Source of the DNA: Ruegeria conchae
GTDB lineage: Bacteria > Pseudomonadota > Alphaproteobacteria > Rhodobacterales > Rhodobacteraceae
Length of the DNA: 64,000 nt
Assembly: GCF_000192475.1 (NCBI RefSeq)
Contig: NZ_AEYW01000018.1
Span: 1-64,000, forward strand
Reading direction: 5' to 3'
Both the position numbers and the translations under genes were made by a program. A model generated the notes under the pieces. It saw only the letters and a program-made list of their open reading frames with translations. It searched no databases and was not told where the DNA came from. Shown in pieces: positions 46,812-55,969 of the stretch. The first letter of the stretch is position 1. Each line of letters begins with the position of its first letter.

Positions 46812-47894
46812 CTACCGCACTTTCAACGTCGCCAGACCAATCATCGCCAGGATCAGCGAGATGATCCAGAAGCGGATCACAATCGTCGGCTCAGCCCACC
46901 CCTTTTTCTCATAGTGATGATGGATTGGGGCCATCAGGAATACACGTTTACCAGTGCGCTTGTAGTAAAGCACTTGAATGATCACGCTCAGCGCTTCGAC
47001 CACGAATAGGCCACCCACAATGGCCAACACCAGTTCGTGCTTGGTTGCAACAGCGATTGCGCCAAGTGCACCGCCCAGAGCCAACGATCCTGTATCCCCC
47101 ATGAACACTGCTGCCGGAGGGGCGTTGTACCATAAGAAGCCAAGCCCCGCTCCAAAAAGCGCTGAGGTGAATATGAAGATTTCACCGGTGCCGGGCACAT
47201 AATGCACGTCAAGGTATTCGGTGAAATCGACCCGCCCCACCGCATAGGCAATCACGCCCAGCGTCGAGGCGGCGATCATCGCGGGCATGATGGCCAACCC
47301 GTCCAATCCATCGGTCAGATTTACCGCATTGGCAGCCCCGACGATCACAATGACCGCGAATGGGATATAAAATAGGCCCAGATTGATCAGCGTATCCTTG
47401 AACACCGGCATAGCCAGTTGATTTTGCAAATCGGCAGGATGGTGCAATCCAGCCCAAAAAGACGCCAAAACCGCAATCAGAACTCCCAAAGCCAAACGCA
47501 TCTTGCTCGAAACGCCTTTGGTATTCTGTTTTGATACTTTGGCGTAGTCGTCAGCGAATCCAATGGCCGCATAAGACAGTGTTACGAAAAGAACCATCCA
47601 CACATAGGGATTGTCCCAACGCGCCCAGACCAGCGTTGAAGTTACCAGTGCGCCAACAATCAAAAGGCCACCCATAGTAGGGGTTCCGGCTTTGGACAGG
47701 TGCGCTTCGGGGCCATCATCCCGGATTGGCTGGCCCTTGCCCTGCTTGCGACGCAGTACGTTAATCAGAGGTTTTCCGAAGAGAAATCCAAAGATCAGTG
47801 CCGTCAGAAAGGCTCCACCTGCCCGGAACGTAATGTAGCGAAAGAGGTTCCAGAAATCCCCTCCGTCCGACAGGGCGGTCAACCAATAGAGCAT
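46812..47894 (-). CDS. mraY: phospho-N-acetylmuramoyl-pentapeptide transferase
   Basis: 360 residues with ten membrane helices. Motifs of the polyprenyl-phosphate transferase family: [21 protein letters not shown] (the Asp pair), [11 protein letters not shown] and [13 protein letters not shown] histidine loop [12 protein letters not shown] follows. It makes lipid I at the inner membrane. It follows murF by 34 nt. Confidence 0.97.
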   Translation of the reverse strand: MLYWLTALSDGGDFWNLFRYITFRAGGAFLTALIFGFLFGKPLINVLRRKQGKGQPIRDDGPEAHLSKAGTPTMGGLLIVGALVTSTLVWARWDNPYVWMVLFVTLSYAAIGFADDYAKVSKQNTKGVSSKMRLALGVLIAVLASFWAGLHHPADLQNQLAMPVFKDTLINLGLFYIPFAVIVIVGAANAVNLTDGLDGLAIMPAMIAASTLGVIAYAVGRVDFTEYLDVHYVPGTGEIFIFTSALFGAGLGFLWYNAPPAAVFMGDTGSLALGGALGAIAVATKHELVLAIVGGLFVVEALSVIIQVLYYKRTGKRVFLMAPIHHHYEKKGWAEPTIVIRFWIISLILAMIGLATLKVR

Positions 47895-47928
47895 ACCAAG
47901 ACCTTTCTCACACGGGCATCACGGGCGC

Positions 47929-49323
47929 TTACGGCTCAAGCGCGCCCCCTTGCCCCATTTTCCGCAGACCGTCAACAATCTGTGCCAATGCCATGCTGAG
48001 CGAACCCTTTGCCAGCACTGCGTCGCCGTTACGGATCAACTCGGGCAGTTGCCCGACCATCTCGGCGCTGGTCTCAGTCCAAAGCCCACGCTTGCCCTCC
48101 GGCAAGGCCTGATGCAGCGCCTGCATCAGTGGACCGATGCAGTGAACCTGATCGACCTGAGCCATCGCGGCCACATCGGCCATGGCCGCGTGCATCGCGT
48201 GTTCCTGCGCACCCAGCTCTTTCATGTCGCCCAGAAAGGCGATCTTTCGATTACCTTGCGATGCAGCCAGCACGTCCAATGCGGCCTCCATCGATGTTGG
48301 GTTGGCGTTGTAGCTGTCATCAAACAGCTCGATCTGATCGCCACCAGGCAGCGTGATAACTTCACGCACCCCGCGACCTTTGACTGGGGACCAGCGGCGC
48401 AGGCCAGCAACGGCCTGATCCAGATCGACGCCCAGTTCGACGCAAGCCGCCAGAGCGGCCAGCGCGTTCATCGCAAAATGCGTTCCCGCCGATTGAACGT
48501 TGAACGAGATATTGTTTTCGCCAACCTTACCCTGCGCCTGAAGGCTGTCCGTGCCCTGCTCCACCTCGGTCAGAGCGTAATCTTGGGCCGTTCGACCAAA
48601 ATCGACAATCTTCGCGCCCAGCGCCTGCGCACAGCTGCGCAGGATGTCGGCGTGTTCGATATCGGCGTTCACGATGGCGGCCCCGCCCTTGGTCAACCCG
48701 TCGAAAATCGCGGCCTTCTCATGGGCGATCCCCGCGACCGAGTCGAACGCTTCAAGATGCACCGCAGCCACCGTCGTCACCAGCCCCACATGCGGCTGCG
48801 CCTGACGCGCCAGAGGGGCGATTTCGCCCGGGTGGTTCATGCCGATCTCGATCACGGCAAACTCGGTATCGCGCGGCATCCGCGCCAATGTCAGCGGGAC
48901 ACCCCAATGGTTGTTGTAGCTGGCGACGCTTGCATGGGTTTTCCCTTGCGTTTCCAATATGCTGGCCAGCATTTCCTTGGTTGAGGTTTTGCCGACACTG
49001 CCGGTCACACCCACTACGCGCGCCGCCGTCCGGGCACGGGCCGATTGCCCCAAAGCTTCCAGCCCGGTTTGCACGTCATCAACGATCAAGAGCGGCGCAT
49101 CTTCGGATACGCCTTCGGGAATGCGGGATACCAGCGCGGCACCTGCCCCTTTCTCCAGCGCTTGCGCGACGAAATCATGGCCGTCGCGGGCAGCTTTGAG
49201 CGCGACGAACAGATCTCCGGGATGCAAGGTGCGGGTGTCGATCGAGACTCCGGTCACCTGCCAATCGGTGCTGGCGCGTCCATCGGTGGCCTCGGCGGCC
49301 TCGGCTGCGGTCCAGAGCGTCAT
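47929..49323 (-). CDS. murF: UDP-MurNAc-tripeptide--D-Ala-D-Ala ligase
   Basis: 464 residues. ATP loop VTGSVGKTSTKEM, EIGMNHPGEIAPL, and DDSYNANPTSMEAAL in the C-terminal domain identify MurF. It attaches the dipeptide made by Ddl. Its ATG overlaps the murE stop by 4 nt. Confidence 0.97.
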   Translation of the reverse strand: MTLWTAAEAAEATDGRASTDWQVTGVSIDTRTLHPGDLFVALKAARDGHDFVAQALEKGAGAALVSRIPEGVSEDAPLLIVDDVQTGLEALGQSARARTAARVVGVTGSVGKTSTKEMLASILETQGKTHASVASYNNHWGVPLTLARMPRDTEFAVIEIGMNHPGEIAPLARQAQPHVGLVTTVAAVHLEAFDSVAGIAHEKAAIFDGLTKGGAAIVNADIEHADILRSCAQALGAKIVDFGRTAQDYALTEVEQGTDSLQAQGKVGENNISFNVQSAGTHFAMNALAALAACVELGVDLDQAVAGLRRWSPVKGRGVREVITLPGGDQIELFDDSYNANPTSMEAALDVLAASQGNRKIAFLGDMKELGAQEHAMHAAMADVAAMAQVDQVHCIGPLMQALHQALPEGKRGLWTETSAEMVGQLPELIRNGDAVLAKGSLSMALAQIVDGLRKMGQGGALEP

Positions 49324-50801
49324 GCGACCCTCCCGTCCAACGCGGCGACCGAGATACTTGCCTGTTCCACGTCGTCAAAGGGCAGAACCTGATCGCCGAC
49401 GATCTGACCGGTCTCGTGACCTTTGCCCGCGATCAACAGGGCGTCACCCGGTTGCAGCGCGTCGATGCCACGAAGGATCGCTTCGGCCCGATCGCCGACT
49501 TCAGTCGCTTCAGGCGCACCCAACATGACAGCGGCACGGATGATCGCCGGGTCTTCGCTGCGGGGGTTATCGTCGGTAACGAAGACCAGATCTGCATTCT
49601 CTGCGGCCGCCTGCCCCATGAGAGGGCGTTTGGTGGCATCCCGATCCCCACCTGCGCCAACGATGGCGATCAGACGACCCATCACATGAGGGCGCATCGC
49701 TTTTAGCGCTGTAGCAACCGCATCCGGCGTATGCGCGTAATCGACAAACACCGCCGCGCCGTTGTCGCGGGTGGCGGCCAGTTGCATTCGGCCCCGGACC
49801 GTTGTCAGATGCGGCAGGGTTTCGAAAACGCGGTCGGGGTCCTCTCCTGCCGCGATAACCAGACCGCAGGCCAGCAGAACGTTTTCAGCCTGAAATCCGC
49901 CGATCAGGTTCAAACGGGTTTGATAGGTCTTGCCTTTCCACGAAAAACGCAGGTCCTGTCCAGTCCCGTCAAAGCGTTGATTTAGCAGGCAAAGATCAGA
50001 GCCTTCAGGCCCAACGGTGATAATGCTTTGCCCCCGCGCCTCAGCGATCTTGCGCATCTCAACGCCTTTCGGGTCGCCAAGGTTTATCACCGCGACCCCG
50101 TCCTCGGGCAACACACGGTCAAACAGACCGGCCTTAGCGGCGAAATAGGCCTCGAACGTATCGTGATAGTCCAGATGGTCTTGTGTGAAATTCGAGAACC
50201 CGGCGGCGGCCAAATGCACACCATCCAGACGACGTTGTTCAAGGCCGTGAGATGAGGCCTCCATCGCCGCGTGGGTCACACCATTCTCGGCGGCCTCGGC
50301 CAGACAGCGGTGCAGTGTGATTGGTTCGGGCGTGGTATGTGCCAAAGGCGCGGTCCATGCGCCCTCAACCCCGGTGGTGCCCAGGTTGACGGCGGCGAGG
50401 TCCAGCTCGGACCAGATTTGACGAACGAAGCTGGCCACGGATGTTTTACCGTTAGTGCCAGTGACCGCCACGATAGTTTGCGGTTGCGCACCGAACCACA
50501 GCGCCGCCACCCCGGCCAATGCCTGGCGTGGATCTTCGGTCACGATCAGCGCAGCGTCGGATGCGGTCAGTTCTTTGGCAGCGAGATCAGCCCCTTCTGC
50601 GTCTGTGAGAATGGCAGCTGCCCCCATACGCAGGGCGTATTGGATAAACTCTCCGCCATGAACGCGAGTGCCTGGAAGGGCAGCAAAAAGGAAGCCGTCT
50701 TTCACCTCACGGCTGTCGACGGCCAGTCCGGTGATGTCGGGATTCGCCCCGCCCCGCGCGGTCAGGGCCAGTTGGCTAAGTTTCTTTGACCGATTGCCCA
50801 T
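49320..50801 (-). CDS. murE: UDP-MurNAc-L-Ala-D-Glu--meso-diaminopimelate ligase
   Basis: 493 residues. GLAVDSREVKDGFLF near the N terminus, ATP loop VTGTNGKTSVASF, EASSHGLEQRR, FSNFTQDHLDYHD and VFVDYAHTPDAV. The C-terminal DDNPRSEDPAII matches the DNPR motif of enzymes that add meso-diaminopimelate rather than Lys. It acts in the cytosol and is coupled to murF. Confidence 0.97.
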   Translation of the reverse strand: MGNRSKKLSQLALTARGGANPDITGLAVDSREVKDGFLFAALPGTRVHGGEFIQYALRMGAAAILTDAEGADLAAKELTASDAALIVTEDPRQALAGVAALWFGAQPQTIVAVTGTNGKTSVASFVRQIWSELDLAAVNLGTTGVEGAWTAPLAHTTPEPITLHRCLAEAAENGVTHAAMEASSHGLEQRRLDGVHLAAAGFSNFTQDHLDYHDTFEAYFAAKAGLFDRVLPEDGVAVINLGDPKGVEMRKIAEARGQSIITVGPEGSDLCLLNQRFDGTGQDLRFSWKGKTYQTRLNLIGGFQAENVLLACGLVIAAGEDPDRVFETLPHLTTVRGRMQLAATRDNGAAVFVDYAHTPDAVATALKAMRPHVMGRLIAIVGAGGDRDATKRPLMGQAAAENADLVFVTDDNPRSEDPAIIRAAVMLGAPEATEVGDRAEAILRGIDALQPGDALLIAGKGHETGQIVGDQVLPFDDVEQASISVAALDGRVA

Positions 50802-50823
50802 GACCCACCTCTTGTCCGACGGC

Positions 50824-52611
50824 CTAATTTGAGGTCAGCGTTATAGCAGCGCGCGCCTCAGGCTCAAGCCGGGGTCTGAGCCCCAAGAGCGGTGCCACGC
50901 GCCCGATCAGTTCAGCGGCAACCGGAACAGCAGTCCAGCCTGCGGTGCGGCGCTTTTCGCCATAGGCGACAATCGAGGGCTCATCCAGCGTGACGATCAG
51001 CACATATTTCGGATCATAAGCCGGGAAGATGGTGGCGAAAGTGGCGATGACCTTGTCGTCATAATACCCGCCGCGTGGCTTGGGCTTGTCGGCAGTGCCG
51101 GTCTTGCCGGCTACGTCATAACCTTTGACATCCCCAAAGCTGGCGGTGCCATCCGTGACCACTTTGCGCAGCATGTTCTGCGCTTGTTTTGCCGTGATTT
51201 CGGACATCACGCGTGGGCCGTACTGCGGACCGTTGCGGCGCAGGATGGTCGGGCTGACATAGTGCCCGCCATTGGCAATCGCAGCGTACCCAGCGGCCAG
51301 ATGCATTGGGCTGGTCGACAAGCCGTGGCCATAGGAGATGGTGACAGTGCTCAACTCGCCCCATTTCTTGGGCTTGAGAGGCTGCCCGCCTTTGGCTTCA
51401 ACGATTTCAAATGGGGTTGGGTCGAACATTCCCAATGCGTTCAGGAAGTCCTGCTGCCGCTTGGCCCCAATTTGCAAGGCCAGGCGACCGGTGCCCCGGT
51501 TTGAGCTATGGACGATCACATCGGCCACGCTGATCTCGCCATAGTTCTTGCCGTTGAATTCGCCGATCGGGAAACGCCCGATTTTCATCGGGCCGGAAGT
51601 GTCGATGATCGTGTTGGAATTGACCAAACCCAACTGAACGGCCTGCGCGGCGGTGAAGATTTTGAAGACTGAGCCCAACTCATACACACCCTGCACATAG
51701 CGGTTAAACAACGGGCTGTCCGAGGGGTCAAAGCCCGACGTCGGTGGGCGTGGACGATCATTGGGGTCGAATGATGGCAGTGAAGCCGCCGAGACGACCT
51801 CACCCGTATGGGCGTTCATCAGTACCGCCGATGCCCCCTTGGCATTCATGATCCTCATGCCACCATAGAGCACCTGTTCAACGGCGGCCTGAACGGTCAG
51901 GTCCAGCGACAGCTGCAGGGGTTTGTTGCCATTGGCCGGATCGCGCAGATAGTCGTCGAATTGTTTTTCGACGCCCGCAACGCCGATCACTTCAGCTGCA
52001 CTGACGCCCTCACGACCAAATCCCGAGCCACCCAGAATGTGCGCCGCCAGTCGGCCATTGGGATATAGCCGCATTTCACGTGGTCCGAACAGGATACCTG
52101 GATCGCCAATGTCATGCACGGCCTGCTTCTGCTCGGGCGAGATGCGTTTCTTGATCCATAGGAACTTACGCTTGCCGGTGAAGTCCTTGACCAGCCGCTC
52201 TTTTTCGAGATCGGGAAAAATCGCCACCAATTGATCCGCGGCGGCAATCGGGTCAATCATCAGCGGCGGCTGGGCGTAGACGGAATAGGTGTCGAGATTG
52301 GTCGCGAGAATGCGTCCCTCGCGATCAACTATGTTCGCGCGTTGCATCGCGATGGTAGCACCCGGCGCACTGGCTAGCGGTTCCTGCGCTTCAGACGTGG
52401 CCAAAACGCCCATGCGGAAACCCACCACCGAGAAAGCGCAGAAGAAGAACAGACCCAATACCAGCAGGCGGCCTTCGGCGCGCGCACGGGCGCGGTCTTT
52501 CATGTCTTCGTGACGTTTGCGGATATTCTCCCGCTCGATCGTCTTCGGGTTCTCGCCCTTGGCGCGGGCATCGAGAATGCGGGCCAGAGGGCGGAGCGGT
52601 GTTCGGGTCAT
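50824..52611 (-). CDS. ftsI: division transpeptidase PBP3
   Basis: 595 residues. A cytoplasmic N terminus of about 45 residues, one membrane helix (about 48-68), the class B pedestal with NIVDREGRILATNL, then the transpeptidase domain: Ser of GSVFKIF (SxxK), SSNRG (SxN) and GKTGTADK (KTG). It cross-links septal peptidoglycan with FtsW. Its start overlaps the ftsL end by 4 nt. Confidence 0.97.
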   Translation of the reverse strand: MTRTPLRPLARILDARAKGENPKTIERENIRKRHEDMKDRARARAEGRLLVLGLFFFCAFSVVGFRMGVLATSEAQEPLASAPGATIAMQRANIVDREGRILATNLDTYSVYAQPPLMIDPIAAADQLVAIFPDLEKERLVKDFTGKRKFLWIKKRISPEQKQAVHDIGDPGILFGPREMRLYPNGRLAAHILGGSGFGREGVSAAEVIGVAGVEKQFDDYLRDPANGNKPLQLSLDLTVQAAVEQVLYGGMRIMNAKGASAVLMNAHTGEVVSAASLPSFDPNDRPRPPTSGFDPSDSPLFNRYVQGVYELGSVFKIFTAAQAVQLGLVNSNTIIDTSGPMKIGRFPIGEFNGKNYGEISVADVIVHSSNRGTGRLALQIGAKRQQDFLNALGMFDPTPFEIVEAKGGQPLKPKKWGELSTVTISYGHGLSTSPMHLAAGYAAIANGGHYVSPTILRRNGPQYGPRVMSEITAKQAQNMLRKVVTDGTASFGDVKGYDVAGKTGTADKPKPRGGYYDDKVIATFATIFPAYDPKYVLIVTLDEPSIVAYGEKRRTAGWTAVPVAAELIGRVAPLLGLRPRLEPEARAAITLTSN

Positions 52612-52976
52612 GGGAACTGCACCTCACCAAGTGCCTGCGTCTCGGCAATCGCCTGCAGTTCAAGCGGGTCGACTATGGGCAGGTCCGGATCTTCACCATA
52701 AGAAATCTGGTCCGCGCGGCCAAACTGTTCAGCGCGCAGAGGCAGCAGCCCGAGACGCTCGAAATTCAGGTCTGCTAGTTCACGTAGACGATCCGGTCGG
52801 TTCAGATAGGCCCATTCAGCGTTCAGCACCGCCAGTCGTGCCTGCGCCATACCGATCTGGCCCTGCAATGACTGAGTTTCCTTCACCACCTGTTGGGTGC
52901 GGTAGTTTTCCTGATAGGCCCAGAGCGCCAGCCCAAAGACAGAAAGGGCCGTCAACATATACATAATACTCTTCAT
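52608..52976 (-). CDS. ftsL: cell division protein FtsL
   Basis: 122 residues. A short cytoplasmic tip, one membrane helix (about 4-22), and a periplasmic coiled coil ([22 protein letters not shown]) followed by [19 protein letters not shown]. Sequence identity in FtsL is low, so position between rsmH and ftsI with overlaps on both sides is a main support. It is part of the FtsQLB complex. Confidence 0.9.
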   Translation of the reverse strand: MKSIMYMLTALSVFGLALWAYQENYRTQQVVKETQSLQGQIGMAQARLAVLNAEWAYLNRPDRLRELADLNFERLGLLPLRAEQFGRADQISYGEDPDLPIVDPLELQAIAETQALGEVQFP

Positions 52977-53965
52977 CTTGCCCTTCCCCCCAATTCCGGC
53001 ATCCCGATGGCCCGAGCCTCAATTTCACCCGCCGGAGCATCTGTACGAACAGCGACACGCAACTTAGCCGAGCGTGCGCGTGGATTTTCCTGCAGCTCCG
53101 GCTCATCCGGTCCCACAGCTTTACGGGATTTGAGGGTGAATTGCGGCTGTTCCTGCGCCATCTCGGGTGCATAGCGGTTCGCGCGGCCTGTCTTGCCCGC
53201 GCGTGATTGGAAGAACCGCTTGACCATCCGGTCCTCGATGGAATGGAAAGTGACCACAGCCAGCTGCCCGCCCGGCTTCAAAGCGCGTTCTGCTGCCATA
53301 AGACCTTGGAACAGCTCTTCATATTCCGCATTCACAGCAATCCGCAGCCCCTGAAAGCTACGCGTCGCCGGGTGCGACTGACCGGGCTTCGGGCGCGGCA
53401 GGCAGGATTCGATGATCTCGACCAACCGCAAAGTCGTTGTAATCGGTTCATCGGCCCGCGCTTTCACGATGGCTTTGGCAATGCGACGGCTGGCGCGTTC
53501 TTCACCGAAATGGAACAGGATGTCGGCCAGTTGCGTCTCGGTTGCCGTATTCACCAGATCAGCGGCGCTTTCACCCTCCTGGCTCATCCGCATGTCGAGC
53601 GGGCCGTCTTTCATGAAAGAGAAGCCGCGTTCTGCCTGATCCAATTGCATTGAAGAAACGCCGAGGTCCAGCACGACGCCGTCCAGATTTTGCGCATAAT
53701 CATCCATGCGCGAAAACACACCCCGCTGCATCACCAACCGATCACCGTATTCACTGGCCCAATCCGCGGCCATTTCAAAGGCCAGTGGATCGCGATCCAC
53801 ACCAATGACCTTCTCGGCCCCGGCCTCGAGCAGACCACGCGTGTAGCCACCTGCACCAAAGGTTCCGTCCAGCCAAATGCCGGACACAGGTGCCACAGCA
53901 GCCAGCAACGGGCGTAACAGAACAGGGATGTGAGGTTTGTCCGATGAGCTTTGAGCGCCGGCCAT
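52973..53965 (-). CDS. rsmH: 16S rRNA m4C1402 methyltransferase
   Basis: 330 residues from ATG 53965, just 4 nt after the mraZ stop; the open frame continues upstream across mraZ but only as an out-of-frame shadow. [28 protein letters not shown] (SAM site), [29 protein letters not shown] and [14 protein letters not shown] identify RsmH (MraW). It methylates N4 of C1402 in the ribosomal P site. Confidence 0.96.
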   Translation of the reverse strand: MAGAQSSSDKPHIPVLLRPLLAAVAPVSGIWLDGTFGAGGYTRGLLEAGAEKVIGVDRDPLAFEMAADWASEYGDRLVMQRGVFSRMDDYAQNLDGVVLDLGVSSMQLDQAERGFSFMKDGPLDMRMSQEGESAADLVNTATETQLADILFHFGEERASRRIAKAIVKARADEPITTTLRLVEIIESCLPRPKPGQSHPATRSFQGLRIAVNAEYEELFQGLMAAERALKPGGQLAVVTFHSIEDRMVKRFFQSRAGKTGRANRYAPEMAQEQPQFTLKSRKAVGPDEPELQENPRARSAKLRVAVRTDAPAGEIEARAIGMPELGGRAR

Positions 53966-53969
53966 GCCG

Positions 53970-54473
53970 TCACCCGTCCCCAATGCCGTCGAGATACTGC
54001 ATCGGATCGAAATCCTCTGGCAGATCGTCCAGCCATTCCTCGGTCGTGGCCAGTTCCTCGGCCTCGTATGTCTCGGGCTTCCAGATCTGAAAGGTATCAC
54101 CAGCGGCGATAAAGAATGCCTCGTTCTCAAGATCGATCTTGTTACGCAACTTGGCGGGCAAAACCAGACGGCCAGTTTCGTCCACATTGGTCGGAAAGGA
54201 CTGACCGTGGAACATCCTCTGCAGCATCCGACGCTGCATCGAACCACGCGGCAGCGCGTCGATCTTGGCGTCCACCTCATCGATCGCTTCCATCGTATAG
54301 CATTCAAGGTATTTGCGGCGGTGGTCGCCATAGACAATCACCAGTTCAGGATTGTCACCGGGCTGCCAGTTGGAATCGGATGCTTCAAGCACACGGCGAA
54401 ACGAGGCCGGGATCGAGACCCTGCCCTTCGTATCCACCTTATGGTGGCTTTCACCTCTAAACCTGCGCGCCAA
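53970..54473 (-). CDS. mraZ: transcriptional regulator MraZ, TTG start
   Basis: 167 residues. Two SpoVT-AbrB DNA-binding halves: [15 protein letters not shown] (about 13-27) and [14 protein letters not shown] (about 95-108). No ATG fits the family start; a TTG at 54473 has AAGGGA about 8 nt upstream and gives [13 protein letters not shown]. MraZ represses the division cluster in E. coli by binding TGGGN repeats, and such repeats exist 450 bp upstream. The use of TTG may keep its level low. Confidence 0.94.
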   Translation of the reverse strand: MARRFRGESHHKVDTKGRVSIPASFRRVLEASDSNWQPGDNPELVIVYGDHRRKYLECYTMEAIDEVDAKIDALPRGSMQRRMLQRMFHGQSFPTNVDETGRLVLPAKLRNKIDLENEAFFIAAGDTFQIWKPETYEAEELATTEEWLDDLPEDFDPMQYLDGIGDG

Positions 54474-54529
54474 GACGACTGTCCCTTTTGCTTGCGCCCC
54501 ACCTCAAAATTCACGTTCCCCCCCGGATG

Positions 54530-54570
54530 AAAAACGGCGGGTTGATCTGCTGCCACTGATCAACCCGCCG
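54530..54570 (-). terminator. strong intrinsic terminator in the mraZ leader
   Basis: A perfect 13-bp stem (arms 54558-54570 and 54535-54547) with a 10-nt loop is followed directly by five T on the minus strand. It lies 57 nt before the mraZ start codon, so transcripts of the division cluster must read through it. Confidence 0.9.
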
Positions 54571-54758
54571 CATTGACCCGCTTTGCGGGATGTCCAGCTG
54601 CGCGCGCCACCTGGGGGGATGTCTGCTCGCCCGCGCGCCGGATCTGTTAAGTGATGAAAGCGAGATGCCTGTATGAAACCTGTTTTTGTATTTTTGGTTC
54701 GGGGTCGTTTGGTGCCCCTTAACTGTCCTCGCCCTCATCGGGTAAACAAGGGATGCCA
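54530..54758 (-). ncRNA. UpsM-like sRNA from the mraZ leader
   Basis: In Rhodobacter sphaeroides the leader of the dcw cluster yields an abundant sRNA, UpsM, through a terminator just ahead of mraZ. The same layout is present here: no gene for several hundred bp, then a strong terminator, then mraZ. The 5' end is tentative. A CATAAT box (54765-54770) 17 nt from CTTACA would start the RNA near 54758 and give about 229 nt. The RNA could also begin farther upstream, nearer the TGGGA repeats. Confidence 0.65.
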
Positions 54759-54770
54759 TGGGAAATTATG

Positions 54771-55366
54771 GAAATCAATAAAAAATTTGTAAGAAGAAAA
54801 CTGATTCTGGCTTCAAAATAAGGTTAATGCAATCAAAATCCGGGCTGAATGCACCATAAATTGTTATCTTAAAACCCATCAACACCATATATACGCAAAT
54901 CAGCGTTGAAAAATTTTTTCCCACGATTTCCCAATAAACTTCCCAAATGGTGATAAAACTGGCGCAAGCACCCATGAAATCCGGCCAAGCAGGGCGAATC
55001 GCGATCGCTGAGGAGGCCATTCCCACAGGCGACCCATGCTTTCCCATGGCACCGTTACACCACGGGCTGGATCAGAAGCGAACAGCTCTGCCCCCTCTTG
55101 ATCTGACACAAAATGCCCAAACAAATGCCAATCCTGCTTAAGGGATAAGCACCTTTAATCACGGCACCTGAACTGACAAAAAGCCAACCGCATGCGAAAA
55201 CCTATATTTTAAAGGCAATTATTGGGGAGGCCCGGATTATCCCGACAATCCATGCATTTGCTGCATAGCAGCATTGACGGCGCGAACTATTGTGCAATCG
55301 CAGCATTTGCCTATCTTCAGTCTCAAGCAAGCGCCGGACGATGCCGGCAGCAACAAGAATGAACGG
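54771..55366. other. 600-bp intergenic region between divergent mraZ leader and DUF1127 gene
   Basis: AT-rich from about 54760 to 54960. Besides the TGGGA repeats it has a small perfect hairpin TGCTGC-ATA-GCAGCA (55259-55273) ahead of the DUF1127 gene. Short open frames on the minus strand lack ribosome sites and family features. The stress promoter expected for the DUF1127-sRNA transcript should be here but I could not fix its boxes. Confidence 0.4.
54919..54945 (-). promoter_or_regulatory. candidate MraZ box (three TGGGA repeats)
   Basis: On the minus strand TGGGA occurs at 54941-54945, 54929-54933 and 54919-54923. The last two are exactly 10 nt apart (TGGGA-N5-TGGGA), the spacing known for MraZ operators in E. 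coli; the first is offset by 12. Location upstream of the mraZ leader supports autoregulation. Confidence 0.5.
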
Positions 55367-55600
55367 ATGATGAAGATGGCAGTCGCAAGCACACAAACAG
55401 GTCTGAAGAGCGCTCCGGTATTTGGAGTCGCAGCACTGGTTGAAACCGTAAAGACCCGCGTTGCGCGCTACCGCCTGTACCGCCAGACGGTAAACGAACT
55501 GTCGGCACTGTCGGATCGCGAGCTGGCCGATCTGGGCCTGCACCGTTCGATGATCCGTCGACTGGCCCAGCAGGCCACCGAAGAGCAAACCGCGCAGTAA
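55367..55600 (+). CDS. DUF1127 protein, CcaF1-like small RNA-binding protein
   Basis: 77 residues from ATG 55367; ATG at 55370 or 55376 would also serve. A variable N terminus is followed by a DUF1127 domain with KTRVARYRLYRQTVNELSALSD, then RELADLGLHRSMIRRLA. In Rhodobacter sphaeroides the corresponding 71-residue protein (RSP_6037, CcaF1) is encoded just upstream of the CcsR sRNAs, is stress-induced and binds RNA. Position directly ahead of CTCCTCCC hairpins here makes orthology very likely. Confidence 0.88.
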   Translation: MMKMAVASTQTGLKSAPVFGVAALVETVKTRVARYRLYRQTVNELSALSDRELADLGLHRSMIRRLAQQATEEQTAQ

Positions 55601-55620
55601 GCGCGACACAGATACTGAGA

Positions 55621-55690
55621 TCAGGCCCATCCTCCTCCCTATTGGGTCTGTAATCAGCGGCAACGTCTCTCCTCCTCCCTGACGTTGCCG
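55621..55690 (+). ncRNA. CcsR-type sRNA 1 (two CTCCTCCC hairpin loops)
   Basis: The first hairpin (55623-55649, 7 bp with one G-T pair) and a second perfect 10-bp hairpin CGGCAACGTC / GACGTTGCCG (55658-55690) each expose CTCCTCCC in the loop (55632-55639 and 55672-55679). It starts about 20 nt after the DUF1127 stop. It is probably cut from the DUF1127 transcript. The loop is complementary to a Shine-Dalgarno core. Confidence 0.75.
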
Positions 55691-55720
55691 CACCTAATAC
55701 CGGCTCTGACTGCCGGAAGC

Positions 55721-55801
55721 CGATACATCGGGGCTCTCCTCCTCCCTGCCCTGATGTTGAAAGCGCGCGGCGACGCCTTCCTCCTCCCTGACGTCGCCGC
55801 G
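55721..55801 (+). ncRNA. CcsR-type sRNA 2 (two CTCCTCCC hairpin loops)
   Basis: Hairpin ACATCGGGGC / GCCCTGATGT (55725-55757, 10 bp with one G-T pair) and perfect hairpin CGCGGCGACG / CGTCGCCGCG (55766-55801). Both loops carry CTCCTCCC (55739-55746 and 55781-55788). A small CCGGC hairpin (55700-55716) separates it from unit 1 and may mark the processing linker. Confidence 0.78.
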
Positions 55802-55832
55802 TCTTCCTCATACCGGGATCAAACCCGGGCTC

Positions 55833-55915
55833 GGATACATCAGGGCTACCTCCTCCCTGCCCTGATGTAGAAAAGAACGGCGGTTCCCCTCCTCCCTGGG
55901 AACCGCCGTTTTTCG
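55833..55915 (+). ncRNA. CcsR-type sRNA 3 with terminator hairpin
   Basis: Perfect hairpin ACATCAGGGC / GCCCTGATGT (55837-55868) and the final 13-bp hairpin (55876-55910). CTCCTCCC lies in both loops (55850-55857 and 55889-55896). The first hairpin is almost identical to that of unit 2, 112 bp upstream, showing duplication. A CCGGG hairpin (55813-55828) forms the linker. Confidence 0.8.
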
Positions 55916-55920
55916 TTTTT
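55876..55920 (+). terminator. intrinsic terminator of the DUF1127-CcsR transcript
   Basis: A perfect 13-bp stem (AACGGCGGTTCCC / GGGAACCGCCGTT) with a 9-nt loop, then TTTCGTTTTT. It doubles as the last CTCCTCCC hairpin. Confidence 0.92.
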
Positions 55921-55969
55921 GACGCACAAGATGTAAGCTGGGGCCGTGAACGATTTTCAGGAGTGTCCC

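Noticed and set aside
53966..54337. Extended rsmH reading frame upstream of ATG 53965
   Set aside because: It is an alternative frame of mraZ. RsmH family sequence starts just after 53965.
54775..55124. Minus-strand open frames of 74-90 codons upstream of mraZ
   Set aside because: No ribosome sites, no family features, AT-rich intergenic composition, and they overlap each other and the TGGGA repeats.
55621..55910. Regularly spaced CTCCTCCC repeats resembling a CRISPR array
   Set aside because: The repeated core is only 8 nt, spacing is uneven (about 32-50 nt), each copy lies in the loop of a different perfect hairpin, and no cas genes are near. An sRNA array fits better.
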